Assembly: GCA_902532195.1 (NCBI GenBank)
Contig: CACAHE010000008.1
Coordinates: 1 to 40,075 of the forward strand
Length of the DNA stretch: 40,075 nucleotides
Direction: 5' to 3'
Source: an uncultured Pelagibacteraceae bacterium
GTDB taxonomy: Bacteria > Pseudomonadota > Alphaproteobacteria > Pelagibacterales > Pelagibacteraceae
Part shown: piece after piece, positions 16,525 to 23,952 of the stretch
Position numbering within the stretch: the stretch's first letter is position 1
How the letters are laid out: the number at the start of each line of letters is the position of its first letter
Program-made: the position numbers and the translations under genes
The notes under the pieces: model-generated
What the model was told of the DNA's origin: nothing
The model's database searches: none
What the model saw: only the letters and a program-made list of their open reading frames with translations

Positions 16525-19500
16525 TGTTAATTTATGATTTAAATTATATTTATTTAAATAAATTAGAGATGACAACAGTTATTACATCTAGAAATTATGA
16601 TAAAGAAGTTCTTAATATCATAAATAATATCATTCCAGGTTGTAAAAATATTTATATTAGAGTTGGTTATTTTTATTTTTCTGGTTTTTCACTAATAGCA
16701 AAAACTCTTAAAGATAAAAATATTAAAATATTAGTTGGAATGGAAGCAGATAGAACAACTAATGATTATTTAAGAAAATTTTCAGAAACAGTAGATAAAG
16801 ATGAAATTTTAGATAAACCAGAGGAAAGAGATGCATATTTTGTTTTTAAAAATAAATTAAGAGATGGTTCTTTAGAGGTTAGACAAAATAAAACACCAGA
16901 TCATTCAAAAGTTTTTATATTTGAATATACAGATAAAAATTCTAAGATTTTTAATGGTCCAGGCCAAACTCTGGTAGGCTCTTCAAATTTGTCTAATTCA
17001 GGATTTATTAACAATACTGAAACTAATGTTCTTTTACCTAGCCCAGATAATTTTAAAGATTTAAGTCTTAATTTTAATGATGATTGGGAAAATTCTACAA
17101 GATTATTAGATAAGAAAAATTTCAAAGATTTTGAAAAATATTCAAAAAAATTTCCATTTGAACAAAAACCGAGTCCATATTTAATGTTCGTACGAGTTTT
17201 AAATGAATTCTTTAAAGACCGAAGTGAAAATCGAATAAAGTTACCCAAAGATATTACTGATGATTATTTTGAAAATTTTAAATATCAAAAAGATGCTATT
17301 TCAAAAGGTCTAGATATTCTTAATGATCACAATGGAGTTTTGATAGCGGATGTAGTCGGACTGGGAAAAAGTATAATTGCTTCAGCAATTGCGAATAACT
17401 TAGGCTTAAGAACAATTGTAATTTGTCCGCCTCACTTAAAAGATCAGTGGAAAGACTACTTATTTAAATTTAAAGTAAGAGGTGCAAGAGTATATACATC
17501 AGGAAAAATTTTAGATGCATTAAAAGAAGATACACCAGGACAAAAACTAATAATAATTGATGAGGTACATAAGTTTAGAAATGATGAGACTAAAGATTAC
17601 TTAAATCTTTATCAATTATGTCATGATACAAATGGCAAAGAGGCAAACAAAATTGTTTTATTATCTGCTACTCCTTTTAATAATAAGCCAAGTGATACAT
17701 TCAGTTTAATCAAATTATTTCAAATACCAACAAGGTCAACACTTCAAACTATTACTAATTTGTCAGTATATTTTGAAAGAATAAATAAAACATATAACAG
17801 TTTAAAGCGAGAGCAGAGTAAAAATAAACGAAGTATAAATGATATTAATCATGATTTTAAAAAGCTAGGTGAAGAAATTAGAAATATCATTTCACCATTA
17901 ATAATTAGAAGATCCAGAATAGATTTAGAAAATATTAAAGCTTATAAAGATGATTTAAGGAAACAAGGTATATTTTTTCCTCGTGTCGAAGATCCTGTTT
18001 TATTGTCCTATGATTTAGGGGAAATTGAAAATATTTATATTGAAACTTTAAAGATTATTTCTCCTGGGAATGAGAAAAGTAGTTTTAAATGTGCCAGATA
18101 TAAACCTCTAACATATGTCAAGCCAGAATGTTTGAATGAAGTGCTTGATGCAGGAGGTTATAATGATGAAGAAAAAAAAAATAAGCTACCCCAACAACAA
18201 CAAAATATTCATGATTTTATTAAACGCATGATGGTAAGAAGGTTTGAGAGTAGCACTAACTCATTTTCTATAACATTGGGTAGAGTAATTAGATCAAATG
18301 AAAGATTAATAGAATATTATGAAAAAAAGGGAGTTGTTCCAGTTTATCCAAGGCACCAATTACCAGATTTAGAAGAATTATACGGAACAGAAGACGATGT
18401 CCAAATTGATGATTTTGATATTGAACATGAGTCAAAAATAAAAAAACTAGAAAATAAAGGATTGTGGTTTATTAAAAAAAATCAACTAAATAAAAACTAT
18501 ATTATCGATATCAAGAACGATTTAAGTGTTTTAAGATCTATTCAAGAGGATTGGAAAATTTTGAAGAAAAAAAATTTTAAAGATCCTAAAATCAATACTT
18601 TTAAAAAGATAATAGCTAATCAAATAAAAAAAGATCCTAAAAGAAAAATAATCATCTTTACAGAATTTTCAGATACTGCAAATTATTTATTTGATAATAT
18701 TAAGCAAGATTTTAAGGTTAATGTTTATACTTCAAAAGAATCCTCTAATAAGAAAAAAAAAATTGAAATAGCAGAAAATTTTGATGCTTCAAACAAAAAT
18801 CAAAAAAATAATTATCAAATATTAATTGCTACAGATGCAATATCTGAAGGCTTTAATTTACATAGAGCAGGGTCAATCTTCAATTATGATATTCCATATA
18901 ATCCTACAAGAGTTGTTCAAAGATTTGGCCGTATCAATAGAATTAATAAAAAGATGTTCGATAAACTTTACATTTATAATTTTTTTCCAACTGAGATTGG
19001 TGAAACTGAAGTTAAAATAAAAGGTATAACAGGTCTAAAAAAAATGATGTTTAATGCAATATTCGGTGAAGATACAAAGGTATTAACAACAAATGAGGAT
19101 CTAAAAAGTTATTTCCAAAAAGAGTTTAGTGATATTTATAAAGAAACAGAATCTCCAGAGACTTACTTTGAAAATATGATTTATGATTTAAGAAGTTATG
19201 AACCTCAAATAATAATTGAATCAAATAACATTTCAAAAAGAGTTAAAGCCAAAAGAAAGATCAAAGACAAAAATGGTTTGATTATTTTTTCAAAAAAAGG
19301 AGACATACCTCGATTTGTTTTTGCTGATAAAAATGAGAAAGTATTAGATATAACACCAATTGATGCTCTTAAAATATTTGAAGCAAAACCAAATGAAAAA
19401 CATATAAGTTTCGATAGGAGATATGATTTACTTTATGAAAGAATTAAATCTCAGATCTTTGCCGATAAAAAAATTTTACCACCTAATAAAAAGAAAAAAG

Positions 19501-19769
19501 ATTTAATTAATAAATTAGAATTATTGTCTAGAGAAAGTAGATATACAGACTATTATTCAAAATTATATATTGTGGTTAAAGAATTAGATGCCTTAACACC
19601 AATGCAGTTAAAAACTATAAAAAAAATCACATTAAAATCTTGTGATAAGAATATTAAAAATATTATGGAAATAATTCCTGAAAGATTGCTAGTAAATCTA
19701 ATAAAAACTTATAATGAAATTGAATTAAAAAAAGATGCCTTAATAATTACTGAGCAAATTAATGATTGA
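16524..19769 (+). CDS. Phospholipase D-like nuclease / SF2 (SNF2-type) helicase fusion, probable defence or restriction subunit
   Basis: The 1081-residue protein has two parts. Residues 1-200 form a PLD-like domain with one HKD-type site: H127-S-K129 (in TPDHSKVFIFE) and GSSN at 152-155, so two copies would be needed for one active site. From about 255 follows an SF2 helicase: Walker A GLGKS 279-283, DEVH 346-349, SAT 381-383, then a C-terminal RecA lobe with IIIFTEFSDTANYLF, IATDAISEGFNLH and QRFGRINR 799-806, the last resembling SNF2-like and restriction-type helicases. It probably translocates on DNA with ATP and cleaves it. The next gene, a DNA methyltransferase, overlaps by 8 bp. A later start at ATG 16569 (MTTVITSRNYDKEV) is as likely as 16524, which begins on the last base of the left repeat. 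Confidence 0.85.
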   Translation: MLIYDLNYIYLNKLEMTTVITSRNYDKEVLNIINNIIPGCKNIYIRVGYFYFSGFSLIAKTLKDKNIKILVGMEADRTTNDYLRKFSETVDKDEILDKPEERDAYFVFKNKLRDGSLEVRQNKTPDHSKVFIFEYTDKNSKIFNGPGQTLVGSSNLSNSGFINNTETNVLLPSPDNFKDLSLNFNDDWENSTRLLDKKNFKDFEKYSKKFPFEQKPSPYLMFVRVLNEFFKDRSENRIKLPKDITDDYFENFKYQKDAISKGLDILNDHNGVLIADVVGLGKSIIASAIANNLGLRTIVICPPHLKDQWKDYLFKFKVRGARVYTSGKILDALKEDTPGQKLIIIDEVHKFRNDETKDYLNLYQLCHDTNGKEANKIVLLSATPFNNKPSDTFSLIKLFQIPTRSTLQTITNLSVYFERINKTYNSLKREQSKNKRSINDINHDFKKLGEEIRNIISPLIIRRSRIDLENIKAYKDDLRKQGIFFPRVEDPVLLSYDLGEIENIYIETLKIISPGNEKSSFKCARYKPLTYVKPECLNEVLDAGGYNDEEKKNKLPQQQQNIHDFIKRMMVRRFESSTNSFSITLGRVIRSNERLIEYYEKKGVVPVYPRHQLPDLEELYGTEDDVQIDDFDIEHESKIKKLENKGLWFIKKNQLNKNYIIDIKNDLSVLRSIQEDWKILKKKNFKDPKINTFKKIIANQIKKDPKRKIIIFTEFSDTANYLFDNIKQDFKVNVYTSKESSNKKKKIEIAENFDASNKNQKNNYQILIATDAISEGFNLHRAGSIFNYDIPYNPTRVVQRFGRINRINKKMFDKLYIYNFFPTEIGETEVKIKGITGLKKMMFNAIFGEDTKVLTTNEDLKSYFQKEFSDIYKETESPETYFENMIYDLRSYEPQIIIESNNISKRVKAKRKIKDKNGLIIFSKKGDIPRFVFADKNEKVLDITPIDALKIFEAKPNEKHISFDRRYDLLYERIKSQIFADKKILPPNKKKKDLINKLELLSRESRYTDYYSKLYIVVKELDALTPMQLKTIKKITLKSCDKNIKNIMEIIPERLLVNLIKTYNEIELKKDALIITEQIND

Positions 19770-22599
19770 TTTTTCATTAAATTATTCAAAAGAGGATTTT
19801 AAAGATTTTCTAAAAGATTTTTTACCAAATGATTATAAAGAAAATAAGGTAGGGCTAGATATAGATGACAAAAACTCCTTTTTCAAAAATGCAGAAATAA
19901 TCGGTTCTGTAAATTCACTTGATAAATTAGTGGTTCTTGAAGTTGAAAGATTTAAAGCAGAAAAAAGTAGAATTAAGATCACTAAAGAATTGTTTAAATT
20001 TTTAGAGTTACATGGTTATAAAAATGCTTTAGTAATAACTTTTTCAGAAAAAGAAAAACACTATCGTTTGTCATTTATAAAGAGTGAATTGGTGTGGGTT
20101 ACTGATACAAAGGTAAAAAAACAATTTTCAAACCCCAAAAGATTATCCTTTTTATTAGGACCTGAGGCCAAAATTCACACTCCTACTAAACAATTAATAA
20201 AACTTGGAAAGATAAAAAGTTTTGATGATTTATATGAAAGATTTAATAATGAAATTGTTTCAGAAGAATTTTTTCAGAATTATAAAAAATTATATTTTAA
20301 ATTAATTGAACATATTGAAAAAGATAAAAGCCACAAAACTATAATTAATAAAAATAATTTAAGTTCAAGTTTATTTGCTACAAAAATCATGGGTCAGATT
20401 TTATTTTCTTATTTTATTCAAGAAAAAAAATGGCTTGGTGCAAATGAAAAAGATAAAATTTTTAATGGTGATATAAAATATCTAAGAAATACATTTTCAG
20501 AAATAGAAAAAACTAAAAATTACTATAATGAATTCCTTGAATATCTTTTTTATGATGGATTTAATACAAAAAATAAGGATGATTACGTAAAGTCATTACA
20601 ATGCAAAGTACCCTTTTTAAATGGTGGGCTTTTTGCACCATTGAAAGGATATGAGTGGAAAAATGAAGTTTTAAACATACCAAATTCATTTTTTTCAAAT
20701 TCAGATGAGGATGGAATTTTAGATATCTTTGATTTGTATAATTTTACTATCAATGAGACGGATCCAGTAGATAAAGAAATTGGTATAGATCCAGAAATGC
20801 TAGGAAAAGTTTTTGAACGTCTCATAGACGTAGATGGAGTAGTGTATACCCCTAAGATAGTTGTAAAAAATATGTGTGATAATGTTCTTATTCAATACTT
20901 AGTAAATAATAAACAAGATTTAAAACTATCTACTGAAACCATTAAACAGCTGATTAAAGAAAGATTTATAGAAAAAGATTCAGGGTTGTATAAAGAATTG
21001 AAAATTTCTTATCAAAAACTTGATCAAAAATTAAAACAAATAAAAATAATCGATCCAGCTGTTGGATCTGGTCAATTTACTACAGGTATGATGTCCTTGA
21101 TATGTGAAATTCGTGAAAAATTAAATATATTCTTCGAACATGATAGGAAAATGTTTCAACTTAAAAAAAATTGTATTCAAAATTCAATTTATGGAGTTGA
21201 TATCATTGATAGTTCTGTCGAAATTACAAAGCTCCGACTTTGGTTATCTTTGATTGTAGATGAGCGTAGAATTGAAAATGTATCTACATTGCCTAATCTA
21301 GATTATAAGATATATCAGTGTGACTCATTAATTTTTTCAGAAGTAAATATATTTAATAAAAGTCTACTAGATAAATTTAATTCGTTAAAAATAAATCTCT
21401 ATAATGAAGATAATAATGAAAAAGTTAATGAATTAAAAAAATCATTAATTTTAACAATGGATGAAATAATAACTTCACACGATAACATTGGTATTGAAAT
21501 TATTTTTAATGAGGTATTTTCTGGTAGTGATCCTGGATTTGATGTTATCATAGGAAATCCCCCTTACGTTTCAGCTGTAGATAGAAAAAGATCAGATGGA
21601 TTAAAGGATTATTATAAAAAATTTTATCCTGAAGCCACGGGATCATATGATGACTTCGTTCTTTTTTTGTTAAGAGGTTTATCAATTTTAAACTCAAATG
21701 GCGTTTATTCTTGGATAATTAAAAATACATTTCTCTCAGCTGATTATTCATCAAAAACAAAAGAAAAATTAATAAACAAAGGTGGGTTATATCAATCGCT
21801 AGATATCTCACATGAAGATGTTTTTCATAAGATTGGCGTATATCCTATTATAGTTAACGGCAATTTAAAAAATGAATCTAAAGATTTTCAAGAGCTTGAT
21901 GTAGGTAGTTTTGAAAATTTAGAAAATGAGATTTTTACTAAAGTTAAAAAATTAAAGGAATATTCTTCATTTAGAGATTTTAAAATTAAACTATTTACAG
22001 GCACTACCGGTTTTGCAGCTAACTCAATTATAAAATTAATAGAAACAAAAAGTAATGAAAATAATATTCCATTTATTGTTAGTGGTAATGTCGATAAATA
22101 TAAATACGATAATAAAAACGTTAGATATATGGGTGAGACTTATAACAAGGCATATCTAAAGATTAAGAGTCAAAAAATTTTAGCAGACCAGAAGATTAAT
22201 TTTTTTAAATCACCTAAAATTGTTATAGCTGGAATGACCAAAGAAATAGAGGCGGTATATATTAAAAAACCTATAGCATTAGGTGTGGGGATTTTCGGTA
22301 TTTATGAATTTTCTGGTTATGATCCATATTTTTTAACTGGTCTTTTAAACAGCAAATTTATATCTAGTTACATGCTTAAAAAATTTAAAGACAAGCATCT
22401 AGCAGGCGGATATATATCAATTACAAAAAGTGTAATCGAAAAACTCCCATTCATAATGATTAAAAAATCTGATCAAGATTATATTTCTGAAAGATCTAAA
22501 TATATTCATAATCATATAAATGAGTTAGAAAAAAAAGATATCAATAGTGTTTTAAAAAAAAGAGATGAAATTGACAAAAAAGTTATAAGTCTTTTTTAA
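19762..22599 (+). CDS. Eco57I-like (type IIG-type) adenine-N6 DNA methyltransferase with degenerate N-terminal nuclease-like region
   Basis: The 945-residue protein has SAM motif I DPAVGSG at 431-437 and the catalytic NPPY at 599-602, defining an N6-adenine DNA methyltransferase. The C-terminus (FLTGLLNSKFISSYML...GGYISITKSVIEKLPF) resembles a TaqI-type target-recognition domain. Residues about 45-130 (IIGSVNSLDKLVVLEVERFK...YKNALVITF) resemble the PD-(D/E)XK nuclease found at the start of type IIG enzymes, but the expected E-x-K reads E60-V61-E62. It starts inside the helicase gene's end (ATGATTGA, 8-bp overlap), so the two are translationally coupled. It likely marks host DNA against the helicase-nuclease; the recognition site is unknown. 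Its stop overlaps the right-end repeat. Confidence 0.87.
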   Translation: MIDFSLNYSKEDFKDFLKDFLPNDYKENKVGLDIDDKNSFFKNAEIIGSVNSLDKLVVLEVERFKAEKSRIKITKELFKFLELHGYKNALVITFSEKEKHYRLSFIKSELVWVTDTKVKKQFSNPKRLSFLLGPEAKIHTPTKQLIKLGKIKSFDDLYERFNNEIVSEEFFQNYKKLYFKLIEHIEKDKSHKTIINKNNLSSSLFATKIMGQILFSYFIQEKKWLGANEKDKIFNGDIKYLRNTFSEIEKTKNYYNEFLEYLFYDGFNTKNKDDYVKSLQCKVPFLNGGLFAPLKGYEWKNEVLNIPNSFFSNSDEDGILDIFDLYNFTINETDPVDKEIGIDPEMLGKVFERLIDVDGVVYTPKIVVKNMCDNVLIQYLVNNKQDLKLSTETIKQLIKERFIEKDSGLYKELKISYQKLDQKLKQIKIIDPAVGSGQFTTGMMSLICEIREKLNIFFEHDRKMFQLKKNCIQNSIYGVDIIDSSVEITKLRLWLSLIVDERRIENVSTLPNLDYKIYQCDSLIFSEVNIFNKSLLDKFNSLKINLYNEDNNEKVNELKKSLILTMDEIITSHDNIGIEIIFNEVFSGSDPGFDVIIGNPPYVSAVDRKRSDGLKDYYKKFYPEATGSYDDFVLFLLRGLSILNSNGVYSWIIKNTFLSADYSSKTKEKLINKGGLYQSLDISHEDVFHKIGVYPIIVNGNLKNESKDFQELDVGSFENLENEIFTKVKKLKEYSSFRDFKIKLFTGTTGFAANSIIKLIETKSNENNIPFIVSGNVDKYKYDNKNVRYMGETYNKAYLKIKSQKILADQKINFFKSPKIVIAGMTKEIEAVYIKKPIALGVGIFGIYEFSGYDPYFLTGLLNSKFISSYMLKKFKDKHLAGGYISITKSVIEKLPFIMIKKSDQDYISERSKYIHNHINELEKKDINSVLKKRDEIDKKVISLF

Positions 22600-22619
22600 A
22601 TTCACTTAATATTCACTTA
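22599..22619 (+). repeat. Cassette 2 right-end direct repeats (11-bp spacing)
   Basis: AATTCACTTA at 22599-22608 and TATTCACTTA at 22610-22619 repeat the left-end pair with the same orientation and spacing. They begin on the last base of the methyltransferase stop codon and lie 104 bp before the tRNA-Thr CCA end. Confidence 0.75.
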
Positions 22620-22722
22620 CCTTAATTATATCCCCTTCCTTTCTGTAGTCTTAATCAATAACTTTAAGTTTTAAAAAAATTTGAATAAATTTAGTATTTA
22701 TTGAAAATAAATGAGGTTTTGA

Positions 22723-22798
22723 TGGTGCCCCCGCACGGACTCGAACCGCGGACCTATTGATTACAAATCAATTGCTCTACCAGCTGAGCTACAAGGGC
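22723..22798 (-). tRNA. tRNA-Thr (anticodon UGU), integration target
   Basis: A complete 76-base tRNA with encoded CCA on the minus strand. Acceptor strands GCCCTTG and CGGGGGC pair with two G-U wobbles; the anticodon stem ATTGA/TCAAT encloses TTTGTAA (anticodon TGT); the T-loop reads TTCGAGT. The 3' half (22723-22776) is the block copied at 15513 and 16381, each with T-loop TTCGAAT instead. It lies 32 bp downstream of rlmB on the same strand and may be processed from that transcript. Confidence 0.97.
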
Positions 22799-22830
22799 TT
22801 CTGTGTTTTTTATTACGTATTTAAATATTA

Positions 22831-23574
22831 TCAAGATATATTTTTTTGTTGATTTATGTAATGAAAAACTATAGCGGCGCTATTTGAAATATTTAAACTC
22901 TCAACATTTGAATTAATCTGTATTTTGACTAAAAAATCAGTGTATTTTTCAGTGTGTTTTTTCATCCCAATTCCTTCAGATCCAAATAATAGTACGTTAT
23001 TGCCTTTCCAATCAATATCATCAAATTTTTTTTTACTTTTTGCATCGAAGCCATATACCCAGAAATTTTGCTCCTTTAAATATTTTAAAGTTGAATTAAT
23101 ATTTGCTACTTCAAAAATATTTATATGCTCCATACATCCACTTGCTGATTTAAACATTAATTTACTGTTATCTGGAAAATGACGTTGTTTAACAATTAAT
23201 CCATCTATACTAAATGAAGCAGCACTTCTTATTATTGATCCGATATTTCTGGGGTCTGTGACTCCATCTAAACAAGCTAAAGTTACATCGCCTTTATTTT
23301 TAATAAATTTTTTTAATTCTAAATTTTCTAGTTTTTCTATTTCCGCAACGTATCCTTGATGTAGTATTCCCTCATTTTTACAATATTTATCTAATTCTTT
23401 TTTTGTCTTAAAATATACTTTGACTTCACTAAGTAAATTTTTTCTTGGACTTTCTCTATGAATATTTTTTTTACTTTCTTCAGTTAAAAAAACTCTTAAA
23501 ACCTTTCTTTTTGGGTTTTTTAATGCTTCTATTACAGCGTGCTTACCAACAATAAAAAAATTTGTACTATTCAT
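22831..23574 (-). CDS. rlmB: 23S rRNA (guanosine-2'-O-)-methyltransferase, TrmH/SpoU family (RlmB-like)
   Basis: The 247-residue protein has a short N-terminal substrate-binding domain (FIVGKHAVIEALKNPKRKVLRVFL) and a C-terminal SPOUT domain with the three SpoU motifs: LDGVTDPRNIGSIIRSAASF, LLFGSEGIGM and LNISNSAAIVFHYI. These bind SAM in the trefoil knot. E. coli RlmB 2'-O-methylates G2251 in the 23S P-loop; that target is inferred from the domain layout. It is read away from the tRNA-Tyr/tuf transcript and toward tRNA-Thr. Neighbouring tRNA and translation genes fit the role. Confidence 0.9.
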   Translation of the reverse strand: MNSTNFFIVGKHAVIEALKNPKRKVLRVFLTEESKKNIHRESPRKNLLSEVKVYFKTKKELDKYCKNEGILHQGYVAEIEKLENLELKKFIKNKGDVTLACLDGVTDPRNIGSIIRSAASFSIDGLIVKQRHFPDNSKLMFKSASGCMEHINIFEVANINSTLKYLKEQNFWVYGFDAKSKKKFDDIDWKGNNVLLFGSEGIGMKKHTEKYTDFLVKIQINSNVESLNISNSAAIVFHYINQQKNIS

Positions 23575-23628
23575 TAATTTACCTAGCTTTTTATACGTTT
23601 TTTAAGTAGTTTTACCTTTATTTCTCGT

Positions 23629-23657
23629 ATTGCATTTATGCAATAAAAATATATAAA
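23629..23657 (+). promoter_or_regulatory. Promoter of the tRNA-Tyr/tRNA-Gly/tuf transcript with overlapping palindrome
   Basis: TTGCAT (23630-23635) and TATAAA (23652-23657) are 16 bp apart, about 50 bases before tRNA-Tyr. The -35 box lies inside the perfect palindrome ATTGCAT-TT-ATGCAAT (23629-23644), which could be an operator for a dimeric regulator or simply part of an AT-rich promoter. A second short inverted repeat, AAGGG/CCCTT (23686-23703), lies just before the tRNA. Confidence 0.5.
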
Positions 23658-23710
23658 ACCCATGTTGTTTAAAGCTTTATTGAACAAGGGGACGCTTACC
23701 CTTGAGTATA

Positions 23711-23796
<86 letters not shown>

Positions 23797-23837
23797 CTTA
23801 ATAAAACTTTGAAAACATTGGAGTGAACTTGGGTGTT

Positions 23838-23911
23838 GCGGGTGTAGTTCAATGGTAGAACGCTAGCCTTCCAAGCTGGATGTAAGGGTTCGATTCCCTT
23901 TACCCGCTCCA
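23838..23911 (+). tRNA. tRNA-Gly (anticodon UCC)
   Basis: A complete 74-base tRNA with encoded CCA. Acceptor strands GCGGGTG and TACCCGC pair (one G-U), the anticodon loop is CTTCCAA (anticodon TCC), and the T-arm reads GGGTTCGATTCCC. It lies 41 bases after tRNA-Tyr and 41 bases before the tuf start codon, presumably on the same primary transcript. Confidence 0.97.
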
Positions 23912-23924
23912 AAAAATTAAAAAA

Positions 23925-23948
23925 GGAAAAAAAAGGAAAAAAGGAAAA
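23925..23948 (+). promoter_or_regulatory. Tandem Shine-Dalgarno-like GGAAAA units before tuf
   Basis: Three AAGGAAAA units (GG at 23925, 23935 and 23943) precede the tuf ATG at 23953. The last is correctly spaced (8 bases between GG and ATG). Repeated purine-rich sites could act as ribosome standby sites for this highly expressed gene. Most other genes here show no clear Shine-Dalgarno site. Confidence 0.55.
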
Positions 23949-23952
23949 AGTA

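Larger units (their letters stand above)
16381..22722. mobile_element. Cassette 2: tRNA-Thr-integrated defence island without integrase
   Basis: About 6.3 kb between tRNA-Thr fragment copy 2 and the intact tRNA-Thr gene. It holds only the PLD-helicase and methyltransferase operon and has ATTCACTTA direct repeats near both ends. No integrase, excisionase or transposase is seen on either strand. The left flank 16430-16503 and right flank 22620-22722 hold no open frame or other feature I can support. Confidence 0.75.

Noticed and set aside
16524..19769. Assigning the helicase to DISARM, Mokosh or another named system
   Set aside because: The domain mix overlaps several systems, but companion genes and helicase type do not clearly match; naming needs a profile search.
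16504..22619. CRISPR array from the short repeats
   Set aside because: Units are only 9-10 bp with 1-2 bp between them and no spacers; no cas genes are near.
15513..22722. Integrase, transposase or IS element inside the island
   Set aside because: All sizeable open frames were read; none has the R-H-R-Y integrase pattern, a serine-recombinase site or a DDE pattern, and no terminal inverted repeats were found.
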